This document shows, piece by piece, positions 18,126 to 28,300 of a stretch of DNA of 64,000 nucleotides. Both the position numbers and the translations under genes were made by a program. The first letter of the stretch is position 1. Each line of letters opens with the position of its first letter. This DNA comes from Ravibacter sp964559125 (GTDB lineage: Bacteria > Bacteroidota > Bacteroidia > Cytophagales > Spirosomataceae). Where the stretch lies: NCBI GenBank assembly GCA_964559125.1, contig CAZLGW010000030.1:1-64000 (forward strand), read 5' to 3'. A model generated the notes under the pieces. That model was not told where the DNA came from and did no database searches. It saw nothing but the letters and a program-made list of their open reading frames with translations.

Positions 18126-18815
18126 ATGACAGATATGAAAAAGTATACTGCTGAGCTGATCGGTACGGCGGTCTTGGTTCTTATGGGCTGTGGCAGCGCC
18201 GTAATCGCGGGCAGCCAGATCGGGTTTGCGGGTATTTCGCTCGCGTTTGGTCTTGCAGTCCTGGTGATGGTCTATTCGATCGGCCCTATATCGGGATGCC
18301 ATATCAATCCTGCTATAACGATTGCCATGCTGGTTTCTGGGAAGATCAGCGCGAAAGATTCGGCTTTTTATATAGGAGCCCAGGTAATCGGGGCGCTTCT
18401 GGGCGCGTGGATCCTATACCTGATAGCAAGCGGGATGCCCGGGTATGACCTGGCTGTAAACGGACTGGGGCAGAATGGGTATGATGAAGCCTCGCCCGGG
18501 AAATTCACGTTTGGCGCAGGTTTCCTGGCTGAAGTGGTGCTTACTTTCATATTCCTGATCGTCATATTCGGTGCTACGGATAAGCTTGCTCCCAGCGGGT
18601 TTGCCGGGGTTGCCATAGGGCTCGCATTAGTACTGATCCACCTGGTAGGTATACCCATTACCGGTACTTCGGTTAATCCTGCGAGGAGCCTTGGTCCTGC
18701 TTTGCTGGTAGGAGGGACTGCCCTCGCCCAGGTTTGGGTATTTATAGTGGCGCCGGTTATAGGCGGGGTTCTGGCTGCGGTTGTTTGGAACGGGCTGCTG
18801 AAAAGTAAGGATTGA
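18126..18815 (+). CDS. aqpZ: Aquaporin Z-type water channel
   Basis: Six-helix inner-membrane water channel of 229 residues. Both half-helices carry the signature: Asn61-Pro-Ala63 in HINPAITIAM and Asn184-Pro-Ala186 in SVNPARSLG. The narrow selectivity filter can be read as Phe41, His172, Thr181 and Arg187, equal to Phe43/His174/Thr183/Arg189 of E. coli AqpZ, so it should pass water rather than glycerol. The start at 18126 (MTDMKKYTAE) or at the ATG nine bases later are both possible. It is monocistronic; a small hairpin (TTGCCG-TT-CGGCAA) lies about 50 bases upstream. Downstream is repeat copy A. Confidence 0.95.
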   Translation: MTDMKKYTAELIGTAVLVLMGCGSAVIAGSQIGFAGISLAFGLAVLVMVYSIGPISGCHINPAITIAMLVSGKISAKDSAFYIGAQVIGALLGAWILYLIASGMPGYDLAVNGLGQNGYDEASPGKFTFGAGFLAEVVLTFIFLIVIFGATDKLAPSGFAGVAIGLALVLIHLVGIPITGTSVNPARSLGPALLVGGTALAQVWVFIVAPVIGGVLAAVVWNGLLKSKD

Positions 18816-18865
18816 GGGAGATAGCCACGGTGGGAACAAGTCAACTATAAAGGACACGGAGTTTA

Positions 18866-18962
18866 TGCTCTCCCTCGTCTCACGACGAAAGAAAATGATC
18901 TTTTTTGTGCCGGTCAGAGACCGGCTTTCGCTCTTTCACCGTCCGAAGACGGGAAAGAGCTT
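18866..18962 (+). repeat. Multi-hairpin repeat, copy A
   Basis: A run of short palindromes: CTCCCTCGTCTCACGACG, GCCGGTC-AGA-GACCGGC (18909-18925, perfect) and GCTCTTTCACCGTC/GACGGGAAAGAGC (18930-18960). Read on the other strand, 30772-30897 has the same modules in the same order, with one extra hairpin of about 40 bases. Copies A and B therefore face each other around the operon 19005-30606. No coding capacity. Confidence 0.8.
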
Positions 18963-19004
18963 CTCTTTGTGCCTTGGTTATTGTTATTCGTCTAAAATCT
19001 CCTC

Positions 19005-20081
19005 TTACTTCCCCTGTTTCACCGCAGCCAGAAACCCTCTTGCAACACTTTCCAATTGCGGATTACCTGATTTCTCCAGCTTCTTTATTTTTTCAATGAC
19101 TTCCGGCGATTGCTCTTTTGCGACAGCCAGAACCGGGATCAGCGAGCTCAGAAACCAGGCATTATTCTGTTCCAGGTCTGCAGCAAGCGTCTTATAAAGT
19201 TTTTCGTGCAATGTCTTCAGGCCGGAAGCCGACTGAAGGAAGCGGTTTTTGTCGGGGATAGTCCATTGTCGATAAACCGACGCTACTTCTGCCTGTATTT
19301 CCGGGCTGTCGAGTGGTAAGATCCCTATTGCTTTGAAGGCGCTGCTTTTGAGCGCCATGTCAGGGTGGTTCAGCCCTTTGAGTATCACTGAAACGAGGCC
19401 GGGATTAATAGCCAGGCTCCCGGAAGCGATCCCGTCGATGAGGAATGCGAGATACTCCGGGGTTTCATCCCGGAGAGAGGCTGAAAGCGCCTGCGGGTTT
19501 TCGTTAAGGTACCGGTAAGTGAGCAATGCCAGTTGCTCACCTTCTCCCAGGTGGATCAGGTGCCACATCGTATAGGTCGTATAGACAGCATCCTTAACCG
19601 AGGCATCGGCTATTACTTTCTTGGTGGCACCCGTTGTGGCGTCTACGCCCTCTTTCTTTTCGTCGACAAGCTCATCAAATTCGAACTCTCTTAAGGGCGA
19701 CCATTCATCCCTCAGCACTGATTCGAGCTTCCGGTAGTCGAAATCCGAAAAGTCGGAATGGTCGGTTTTGGTGAGATTTTCGGCGAAAACTTCCACTCCC
19801 AGGTATTTTCCGTCGCCGGTCCAGTAAATGCCTATATCGATAGGGCGGCATTCACCGGTAAGGCAGACTTCGGTAAAAAGCCTGCGGTACCAGTAAATGC
19901 CGCCGTTATCAGTGTGAAGCAAAAGGTCAACCCGGACATTCCGGCCTTTGTCGTCTGTTATTTCAAACTCTCCCGCCTGTTTTTGCAGACTTTCCCGGGG
20001 GATAGACCCGCTCCTGTAAAAAACAGGATCGTCGGTAGCGGGCCGGCTAAACCAAAACAGCAGGACGACAAGCAGCCACAT
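19005..20081 (-). CDS. Exported protein with FMN-attachment-like motif and HEAT-like repeats
   Basis: Not a protein I can name. The 358 residues begin with a short hydrophobic segment (MWLLVVLLFWFS), probably a membrane anchor or export signal. Residues about 75-175 resemble an FMN-binding domain, ending in D147-A-T-T-G-A-T153, which fits the D-x-x-[ST]-G-A-[ST] motif whose last Thr receives FMN from ApbE in RnfG/NqrC-type proteins. A Cys pair (C73, C78) lies before it. Residues about 200-350 are helical, HEAT-like (DGIASGSLAINPGLVSVIL, HPDMALKSSAFKAIG). Its ATG lies one base after the stop of the FAD oxidoreductase, so they are translationally coupled and likely partners. The flavin role is inferred; the domain match is by motif only. 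Confidence 0.6.
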   Translation of the reverse strand: MWLLVVLLFWFSRPATDDPVFYRSGSIPRESLQKQAGEFEITDDKGRNVRVDLLLHTDNGGIYWYRRLFTEVCLTGECRPIDIGIYWTGDGKYLGVEVFAENLTKTDHSDFSDFDYRKLESVLRDEWSPLREFEFDELVDEKKEGVDATTGATKKVIADASVKDAVYTTYTMWHLIHLGEGEQLALLTYRYLNENPQALSASLRDETPEYLAFLIDGIASGSLAINPGLVSVILKGLNHPDMALKSSAFKAIGILPLDSPEIQAEVASVYRQWTIPDKNRFLQSASGLKTLHEKLYKTLAADLEQNNAWFLSSLIPVLAVAKEQSPEVIEKIKKLEKSGNPQLESVARGFLAAVKQGK

Positions 20082-20082
20082 T

Positions 20083-23000
20083 TTATACTTCCAGGGTTTT
20101 GCCGAATCTGACTGTCTTGCGCGGGAATGAAAGCCCGGCTATAAGTGTTTTCCATTTTTTTTCATCATAGCCGGCATCCTTGCCTGTCAGGGTGGTGAGT
20201 TCCCGGTGAGAAAACACCTTAAAGTCATAGTGGATATCTCCGAGGTAGTCGGCCAGCAGGTCATAGCCTTTGCGGCCACCGCTCCTGGCGAGGGCTGCTG
20301 CGATGAACAGCTCGAGGTCGCCTCCGTATACACGCCAGCGCGTCTTTTCAGCCTCTTTGGTGACATACCCTCCAATGTACTGATCACCGAGTATCCCTGT
20401 CAGCGGATCGATAAACTGCTGATCGGGAAGCCTCTCCGCATAGAAGCAGAGATTCAGGATACGGTTGTGGAAAGGAACCAGCTTCAGGTCGATACGGCCG
20501 TCGTAGTAGTTGCTTTCACGTTTCATCATCGGCCCGCCTGAAGTAGTCTTACTCATGATGGCGGCAATAAGACTGTTGTATGCGGGGTTTCCTGACATGG
20601 CCAGGAGCCCTATGTTCTGGTTGATGCGCCAATAGTGGCCTTCCAGGACGTTATGCTCGCGTCCGCGGATGAGATCGTAGTTGTCAACGAAATCGGCAGG
20701 GTATCCTTTGGCGGTTTCTTCCTTATACAGTTTTTCCAGCTCTTCGGCGATCAGCTCATTCCCCAGCGACTCCCCGAACCAGGCAAGTGATTTGGCAATC
20801 AGTAACCGTCCTTCGGCCGGGGCAGACCCAAGTGCGGCCTTGAGCTTCGGCACCGCCTTTTGCCGCGACAGCTTGATCACCTCGTAGAGGTATTCCCTTT
20901 TTCCGGAACTCAACTCCGCGATCCGGCGTTGGACCTCTTCGTCTTTATCGAGCCTGTTGCCTGCAGGTTTACTGAGAAAGCCTTCCGGGTAATAGCCGAG
21001 TGCATCCCATTCCTTCTGCAGGGCCGACACGTTGTAATCCCTGGCCCGGGTGCCTTTCCATGCCAGGTCGGCGCTGATATGGCCGGTAAGATAGCCGAGT
21101 ACGATCAGGTCGGCGGTCATACGGGTAAACTGGAGCGCGGTATGGGTCTGGCTGAATCCTCTTCCTGAGATCAGCAGACCATCGATCTTTTCAGGAACGA
21201 TGCTCCGGTAAGGAATCTCCAGGACCACATCGTTGGAGTGGGGGAGGAGGAATCCGCATCGGGTGAATTCGGTTACGCCTACATAGTGAGGATCGAAATC
21301 GGAGCTGGCCAGCACAAGGGCATCCTCAAAATGGGTGCCTTCTACTGCATCAAGCAGATCCAGCTCGTAAACTCCTTTTATGCGCCTGAGTTCGCGCAGG
21401 GCCAGCATCGGGTGGAAATCGTAAAAGTGGGCTTCGTAGTGGGAAAGAAAAAGCCCCCTCTGTAATTCACCGACCTTAGTGGTATTGAGAAGGTCGTAGT
21501 CACGGTTTGTATCTGTCGGCATTTTGCCGGCCCCTTTGATGTCCCACTGGCTGTAATTCTGGGTTTTATTGGCCCTTGAATCGCCGATTTCGAAAGCTGC
21601 GCCCGCAAAGTCGGCCAGATCGCCGTCGCCGGTAGCATCGATCGAGATGTCTCCCGTGATTAGTTTCAGCTCCGAATCGTGACAGATAACGGCTCCTTTC
21701 AGGGTATCGGCCTCTTTCAGGGCGCCGCAAAGAATGGCACGCCCGAGGAACTCCCCGTTTCTGTCGAGCGTATGCATACGCAGGTATTGCATGCGCCCCA
21801 TTTTCGAGGTCATATTGGAGGCAGTAGCAAGCTGGTTGGCTTCGGCCGACTGCTGCTTGAAAAACTTCTGTTGCTGGTACCCGTGGTAGTATCCCATCAC
21901 ACCGGCTACCGTTTTAGTCCCTCCCAGCTCATTGAAATAGTCGAAAACAACCGTTTTTGCACCTTTTTCCAGGGCTCCCAGGGCTACCATACTCCCGGAT
22001 GTCCCTCCGCCGGCCACTACCACCTGGTAGGCGCTTTTACCCGGCAGCAGCCTCCAGTCGAATGTGCATCTTTGAAGTGGAATGATCAGGCCAGGCTCAT
22101 CTATTTCTTCAAAAGCAATATCCTTACGGGTAATCGTGCCACCGGGCAGGTGCAGCTGTGCGAGAACCGTATCTTTTGTCGCACTGCCTGTTGATTTTAC
22201 CGCCGCTTCGGCTGCAGACCTTGCTTTCAGTACGTCGGCACAGGAGCGCACGGGGATGTCTTCTAGTATATAGTGTGATTTCAGGGCAGGGACAGGCAGT
22301 TTTCTATTGGCCATATCGTAGCTGCATTCCCAGGCTAGTTGCTGGATGACAGCTTTGCCCAGAGTCGGATCGAGCGAATGCAGCTGCCTGCCTATTTTAT
22401 CCGTGATCCTCCTGGCTTTGTGCTCGGTTTCATCTATAGTCAGCCCTTTGGAATCAAAAGAAAACTCGAGAAATACCTGGTGGGAAGCATGCTTGCCGGG
22501 ATGGAGATGAATTTTATTACCGAGTGTTCCCAGGGTGGCGGGTACATCGACACTTTTCCCTACCGGATCCTGTGCATTCCATATTTCGAGCGTATAAGTA
22601 GCAGTATCGGGAGAGGAGTTCGCACCCGACAATTTCCGGCTGAATAACCTGGAATCGCCGGCATCCAGGAAATTGGAACATTTTACGGCGTAGGTCCCCT
22701 GCTTGGTAGCCAGCAGGGCTCCGGATACCTTTCCTCTGTCAGCAAAAAGCCCGCATACGTCGGTCATCAGCAGGACATCGACTTTCCCGACCAGTACATT
22801 GCGGAGAAGGCCTTTTTTGAGGCTACCGGCCATCAGGGTCAGTTCGCTGCCGAGTATCCCCTCAGGCGAAGCTTTTGTATTATGAATTTCAGCCTTTTCT
22901 CCTTCAGGCGTGAAAAGCTGCTTTAATTCGGTGCTAAACTGATCGAATCCGGCTTTATCGAGAAAAAAGCGGCTTTTAGCGGTGAGTTCGTAGCCCAGCG

Positions 23001-23232
23001 CGCTCCTGCGTTCTACCAGGAGAACCCGTTTGCCTGATTTTGCCGCATACATGGCGGCAAAGTAACCGGCCAGTCCGCCCCCGTTTACCAGCAGGTCGTA
23101 GGAACCGGATTGAGGCTGCCCGCTGAACTGGCGGTTGATTTCAGCCCTTGCGCTTACGCCCAGCAATCCTGGCGCCAGCATGATCGCGCCTGTGGCAGGC
23201 AGGCTGAGGCTCAGAAAATCCCGTCTTTTCAT
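20083..23232 (-). CDS. Tat-exported FAD-dependent oxidoreductase with two Rossmann motifs (PF12831-like)
   Basis: Large periplasmic flavoenzyme of 1049 residues. The N-terminus is a twin-arginine signal (MKRRDFLSLS ... VSARA), consistent with export folded with cofactor. A first dinucleotide site lies at 47-74 (LLVNGGGLAGYFAAMYA, acidic E74) and a second, typical of the FAD_oxidored family, at about 405-440 (VVVAGGGTSGSMVALG, GGTKTVAGVMGYYHG) with SIDATGDGDLADFAGAAFE about residue 525. The C-terminal 300 residues are helical and HEAT-like (REYLYEVIKLSRQKAVPKLKAALG). It follows susD in the same orientation after 301 bases that hold a terminator (23469-23496) and a weak promoter-like box. Substrate unknown; coupling to a Sus unit suggests oxidation of the imported compound. 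Confidence 0.85.
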   Translation of the reverse strand: MKRRDFLSLSLPATGAIMLAPGLLGVSARAEINRQFSGQPQSGSYDLLVNGGGLAGYFAAMYAAKSGKRVLLVERRSALGYELTAKSRFFLDKAGFDQFSTELKQLFTPEGEKAEIHNTKASPEGILGSELTLMAGSLKKGLLRNVLVGKVDVLLMTDVCGLFADRGKVSGALLATKQGTYAVKCSNFLDAGDSRLFSRKLSGANSSPDTATYTLEIWNAQDPVGKSVDVPATLGTLGNKIHLHPGKHASHQVFLEFSFDSKGLTIDETEHKARRITDKIGRQLHSLDPTLGKAVIQQLAWECSYDMANRKLPVPALKSHYILEDIPVRSCADVLKARSAAEAAVKSTGSATKDTVLAQLHLPGGTITRKDIAFEEIDEPGLIIPLQRCTFDWRLLPGKSAYQVVVAGGGTSGSMVALGALEKGAKTVVFDYFNELGGTKTVAGVMGYYHGYQQQKFFKQQSAEANQLATASNMTSKMGRMQYLRMHTLDRNGEFLGRAILCGALKEADTLKGAVICHDSELKLITGDISIDATGDGDLADFAGAAFEIGDSRANKTQNYSQWDIKGAGKMPTDTNRDYDLLNTTKVGELQRGLFLSHYEAHFYDFHPMLALRELRRIKGVYELDLLDAVEGTHFEDALVLASSDFDPHYVGVTEFTRCGFLLPHSNDVVLEIPYRSIVPEKIDGLLISGRGFSQTHTALQFTRMTADLIVLGYLTGHISADLAWKGTRARDYNVSALQKEWDALGYYPEGFLSKPAGNRLDKDEEVQRRIAELSSGKREYLYEVIKLSRQKAVPKLKAALGSAPAEGRLLIAKSLAWFGESLGNELIAEELEKLYKEETAKGYPADFVDNYDLIRGREHNVLEGHYWRINQNIGLLAMSGNPAYNSLIAAIMSKTTSGGPMMKRESNYYDGRIDLKLVPFHNRILNLCFYAERLPDQQFIDPLTGILGDQYIGGYVTKEAEKTRWRVYGGDLELFIAAALARSGGRKGYDLLADYLGDIHYDFKVFSHRELTTLTGKDAGYDEKKWKTLIAGLSFPRKTVRFGKTLEV

Positions 23233-23377
23233 TTGTACAATAAAATGTTATTAGCCGCCAGCCCCTGTTCATCGATGGCGGGCGGCGTATCGCTTTGTGC
23301 ACAGTTCGCCGCCTGGCTGACATCTGAATTCTGACTGCTCATGGCTATTCACTTGTATAAAAGGCTTGAGGTATAAA

Positions 23378-23385
23378 CAAAGATA
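23378..23385 (-). promoter_or_regulatory. Possible -7 box ahead of the FAD oxidoreductase
   Basis: On the minus strand TATCTTTG matches TAnnTTTG, 146 bases before the FAD oxidoreductase start. No good -33 box is visible at the right distance, so this is weak. It would allow expression separate from susCD, across the terminator at 23469-23496. The remainder of the spacer 23233-23533 shows nothing else. Confidence 0.28.
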
Positions 23386-23468
23386 AAGAATCTCCCGGTA
23401 TGATCCTACACAGAAGAAGATCCGGCTCCTTTAGTGAATTCGGGGGGAATGATAATATAAAACGAAAA

Positions 23469-23496
23469 CGGGGCATCGTAAAAATACAATGCCCCG
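23469..23496 (-). terminator. Terminator or attenuator after susD (locus 2)
   Basis: GGGGCAT-C-GTA / TAC-A-ATGCCCC forms a stem with an AAAA loop; on the minus strand it is followed by the T-rich stretch GTTTTCGTTTTAT. It would end or reduce transcription between susD and the FAD oxidoreductase. Confidence 0.65.
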
Positions 23497-23533
23497 GATA
23501 TTCATATGATAATGACCTAAGCGATCTGAATTG

Positions 23534-25291
23534 TCATTCAATAGTAGTCAGTGGCGGTACATTCAAATTAGCTCCGTCGTAACCTTCGTTCTGGTTGATT
23601 ACTCCCAGCGTATTTGCTGTGATCACGCCTGAAGGGATAGGCCACAGCACATGAAACGGCGCCAGGTTAGCTACATTCCCTAAAAGCTCGATCTTCTTTT
23701 CATAGGTATTGTTATACCTCATGACCCTGTCGTAGTAGTAGTTCTTCTGGCTGAAGTTTGCCAGGTTATACCCTTCATAGCCTGATTTGGCGGCCATGTA
23801 TGAAACTCTGACCAGCTCTGAATGACGCGGTTCCTCTGCAAAGAGCTCGCGTGCTCTCTCATCCATAATAAAATCAAGGGTTACCTCACCGGCCGAAGCC
23901 GGCAGCGCTTTTGCTCTCAGACGCACTTTATTGATATCTTCCGCAGCCTCGGACAGCTGGTTTTTCCAGAAGTAGGCTTCTGCCCGGATCAGGTATGTTT
24001 CCGCCAGCCTGAACACATACCAATCGCCGTGCCCTCCGAAAGGTTGCGCCCTGGGATCGTCCTGCGGAACATACAAAATATAGTGAGGCATGGCGTAAAC
24101 ATGCTTGAAAGTATCGATCGGGTTGGCCAGGTACTTGATGTCGATGGGTTTTCCGTAATCCTTGGAATTGGGGTTGTTATAACGCAGCTCATGTATGTCG
24201 ACCCAGTTGATATCAGCGCGCCGGAGGTCGGTGGTATTTCTCCAGGTATCCCCCTTATAGTTCCATATGTTGTACTGATAGGTATGGGTTAGTCTTACAT
24301 TGGCATTTCCTCTTCCGAGAGAGTCATACATCGGTCCGCTGGCGACCATCCCTACCTTGCCTTCACTGTCCAGTACCTGGGGTTGAAACCATTGACAATT
24401 ATAGTGCCGCATCGTATAGAGGCCGGCTGTACGTGCATCAGTAGGGGCTTCAAAACGATCGACTGTCGCCAGAATGGTTTCGGTGTTGGCAGGTATATTA
24501 AAGTTCCTGGGACGGTGCAAATCCCATATCAGGTTTCGCTCGGGTTTATCCGCGTCGATCCCGAATCTCTGATTTACAAGAGAGTAAGGGCCGTTTATAA
24601 CTCTTGAGGCAGCCTCAATTGCTTTGTCATATTCAAGATTTGCGAGATATACCTTTGCCAGCAGGTGATCGGCAGCGCCCTTTGTGATCACTCCCGGACC
24701 GGCTGAAACCGGCAGCCATTCGGAGGCAAATTCGAGATCGGACTTTATTTTCTCCAGGATTGTCCAGCGGCTATGTGAGTAAAAATCGAGCTTGGCGCCT
24801 GAAATCTCACTGTTGATGAAAGGCACGTCTCCGTAAGAATTGACCAGCCTGTAATACCAGTAGGCCCTGTGCCAGTAAGCTTCGGCCAGCAGTCCGTTCC
24901 GATCCTGCTGGTTATCCCAGCTAATGTTATCTACCCTGCTGATAAGCACATTTGCATTTTTAACGGACTTATATATTGCGGCGAACATATCGAGGAAACG
25001 ATAGTATACGTCCGTATTCGGGGTAAGGTTATAGAAATCCAGCTGGGACCAGGGTGCGGCTAGGTCCGATGCGGAGGTTTCCATGATGAGATAGTTCATA
25101 GCTCCGGAATTTTCGGCGCGCAGATCCTTTCTCATAGAAATCAGGAGAGATTCAAATCCCGCTTTATCTACGTAAACGTTTTCGGGGCTAAAAAAGGACA
25201 GGGGTTCGGGCTTAAGCCAGTCGCTGTCGCAGGAAGTGAGAAAAACTACCAGGAAGAACGAGAGAAACCCGGTTTTGAGAATATTTTTCAT
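23534..25291 (-). CDS. SusD/RagB-family surface lipoprotein (locus 2)
   Basis: Surface lipoprotein of 585 residues, larger than the first SusD. The lipobox is LTSC with Cys21. SusD hallmarks are the N-terminal DKAGFESLLISMRKDLRAE, the helical core (LLAEAYWHRAYWYYRLVNSYGDVPF, LLAKVYLANLEYDKAIEAA) and the C-terminal block (FRLAETYLIRAEAYFWKN, DFIMDERARELFAEEPRHSELVR, PFHVLWPIPSGVI). It starts 44 bases after the end of susC2 and would form the substrate-binding lid for it. Ligand unknown. Confidence 0.93.
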   Translation of the reverse strand: MKNILKTGFLSFFLVVFLTSCDSDWLKPEPLSFFSPENVYVDKAGFESLLISMRKDLRAENSGAMNYLIMETSASDLAAPWSQLDFYNLTPNTDVYYRFLDMFAAIYKSVKNANVLISRVDNISWDNQQDRNGLLAEAYWHRAYWYYRLVNSYGDVPFINSEISGAKLDFYSHSRWTILEKIKSDLEFASEWLPVSAGPGVITKGAADHLLAKVYLANLEYDKAIEAASRVINGPYSLVNQRFGIDADKPERNLIWDLHRPRNFNIPANTETILATVDRFEAPTDARTAGLYTMRHYNCQWFQPQVLDSEGKVGMVASGPMYDSLGRGNANVRLTHTYQYNIWNYKGDTWRNTTDLRRADINWVDIHELRYNNPNSKDYGKPIDIKYLANPIDTFKHVYAMPHYILYVPQDDPRAQPFGGHGDWYVFRLAETYLIRAEAYFWKNQLSEAAEDINKVRLRAKALPASAGEVTLDFIMDERARELFAEEPRHSELVRVSYMAAKSGYEGYNLANFSQKNYYYDRVMRYNNTYEKKIELLGNVANLAPFHVLWPIPSGVITANTLGVINQNEGYDGANLNVPPLTTIE

Positions 25292-25335
25292 ATGTATAAA
25301 TGGTTTAAGCTATGAGCTGTGAATGCTTGTTGCGA

Positions 25336-28300
25336 TTAAAGTCCGAACTTCAATCCCATAGTGAAAATCTGAGGCATAGGGGCCATCCCGCTTTCAGGGT
25401 CCCATCCCGGCCATTTCGAGAAGGTCAGCAGGTTTCGGGCGGAAGCATAAATCCGCAGGTTATCGACTCTCAGAGAGCTCAGTAGCGATGCCGGCATCTT
25501 GTAAGCCAGCGATATATCCTGCACCCTTACAAACGACATCGGCTTATACATCATGATTCCGCCACCGAATACGTTTGTGTTGGCAGTAAGCCTTGGAAAC
25601 TCCATATTCCTGTTTTCCGGAGTCCAGTAAGGGAAATTCTGAGCGTTCCTCCTGTCGTAGGTATCCGCGCCGCCCCTGCGCAGGCCGTCTGCGAATGAGC
25701 CCAGGTGTCCTAAATCGGCCCTGATAAATACCGAAGCTGAAAAGTTTTTGAAAAAGCTGAACTCATTTCTCAAACCTGCCCGGTACCGGGGCGTGGAATA
25801 GCCGATAAACATCTTGTCGATCAGCGCCTCGTAGGTCCCGTTTCCATCTACGTCGGTAGCTTTAATATCTCCCGGCTGCAGACGGTATTCCTGGGCTTTC
25901 TCCCGCTCTTCTTCCTGCCAGATACCTTCCATCTTATAATTCCAGATGCGGTCAATAGGCTGTCCGGGAAACCATTCATTTGAATAATCGGGTAATTCCC
26001 GGTGAATAGTTTTGCCGTTTTCCACTACTTCTTCATAGTCGCCGAAAAGTTTTTTGATCTTGTTGCGGTTCAATGAAAACACCAGGCTGGATTTCCAGTT
26101 AAAATTACTCCTGCTGACGTTAACCGAGCTGATGGCCAGTTCGAAGCCGCGGTTGCCGAGCTCACCTAGATTGGTAGTTATACTGGTAAATCCTGTGATC
26201 TCCGGAAGCAGCCGGTTCATCAGCAGGTCTGTAGTCGTCATGTCATAGTATTCCAGGGTTGTATTGATCCTGTTACTCAACAATCCGGCATCAAGTCCTA
26301 CGTTTATGGAAGTAGTGCGCTCCCATTTCAAACCATGATTAGCCAGCGTATTGTTAAAAACTCCTACCTGTACAGATGTTCCGTCGTAATAAAGGTTCGA
26401 TGTCAGCTGCGCGAGCGCCGAATAAGCCCCTATTTCCCGGTTTCCGTTTATACCCCAGGAAAGTCTCAATTTCATATGGCTTACCGAGTTTACATTGAAG
26501 AAAGGCTCTTCCGATATTTTCCATGCAACTGCCATAGCCGGAAACACCGCTCTGGGGTTCTGGTTCCCGAAGGCTGAATAACCATCCCGCCGGATTGACC
26601 CTGTAAATAAGTAACGATCCTTAAAAGCGTAGTTAATCCGCCCCATGGCTGCGTCTCCGGTGATTTTGGTATCGCTGTCACTCAGGAAAGGGTTGGTTCC
26701 GTACTGCAGACCATGGAAACCGAGATTCTGATTGGGTACAAAGCTCTGGTTTCCGTGTACAGAGCTCCAGGAAAGAGCCTTTTCAATGCTATACAGCAGA
26801 GTTGCATCGAAGCTGTGGTTACCGAAAGACCTGTTCCAGTGTAAAAGGTTGTCGACGATGTATTCGTAGCTGCTGGCATCGCTCCGGGTACCATACCCGT
26901 TGGAGTAGGTCTGTCCTCCCATAAGCGTAGTCGATGGCCAGAAGCTGTAATCTTTTGACCAGCTGTATCTGGGTTGGAAAGAGAGCTTATAATCAAAGCC
27001 GAGCGGGAGCTTTACCTTGCCCTGCAGAGAAGTGAAGAATGTATTGGCCCTGTTATAGCGTTGCCGCCCGTAATAATCGATCATCGGGTTGGCAGTTGCA
27101 AATGTATTAGGAAACCATACTACATTGCCCTCTTCGTCGAAATCGTCTCCGTACGGGCTCATTATATACATTTGTCCCAGATTAGCCTGTACGACACTTT
27201 GATCACGGTCGCCGAATTGCGTGTAGGCGGCCAGGGTAAGCCAGTTATTTATCTTGAAGTCGACGTTTAATCTGGAACGGATGGATTGGAATTTATCCCC
27301 GCGGATTACTCCTTCGTTGTCGTCGTATCCCAAAGACCAATAGTACTTGATATCTTTGCTTCCGCCATCAACGCTCACAGAGTAGCTTTGTCTTACGCCC
27401 TTTTGCATAACTGCGTTGTACCAGTCTACTGTTTTACCGGCCAGGTAGTTTTCTGTCTCCACGTCAAAAAAGCGTAGCCTGCTCAGCCATTCCCTTGTAT
27501 TGTCGGTCTGTGGGTTATTGCTTGCTGCCCTCCACTGATCGATGGTTACACCAGATGGAAGTCCGGAGGGGTTGTCGTAATAAAAAGAAGGCATATTTGG
27601 ATTGATAGCCCTTAGGACGTCCCGCCTGAAAGTAAGATATCCGTTGGCGTCAAAGGCCTTGTACTGGTTGGTTGTGCCGGCTACCCCTACATTGGCAGTA
27701 AAGTTGACTCTGGCTTTTCCTTCCTTGCCATTTTTTGTATTGACGAGAATTACACCTGCAGCCGCCCGGGCTCCGAAGACAGCGGCGGAGGAGGCGTCTT
27801 TTAGAATATCAACAGATTCGATATCCGACGGATTGATATCTGCGATACTTCCGTTGTAAATCACCCCGTCTAGCACGACCATAGGTGCGCGGGAAGCATT
27901 AAGTGATTTTGGGCCGCGTATTTCCATTGAACTTCCACCGGCCGCTCCCGTAGACTGATTAGCGTTAAAACCGGCGATAGTCCCTGTCAGCATATCGCCT
28001 ATTTGGGTCATCGGCTGGTCCTGGAAAGTAGCTGCGTCCAGTCGTACGACAGCTCCTGTAAGGTCACTTTTTTTAACCGTTCCATACCCTACAACGACAA
28101 GTTCGTCCAACTGGTTGGTTGAAAGCTGAAGCTCTACGTTGATCTGCGTTCTGTTACCGATAGCAACTTCTTTCGATATAAAACCGACAAAAGAAAATAC
28201 AAGGGCTGCGTCGGAAGTAAGTTCACTGTCAGTGAGTGTAAGCACAAAGTTTCCTGTCGGATCTGTGACAGTTCCTTTGTGAGTGCCTTTCAATAGAACG

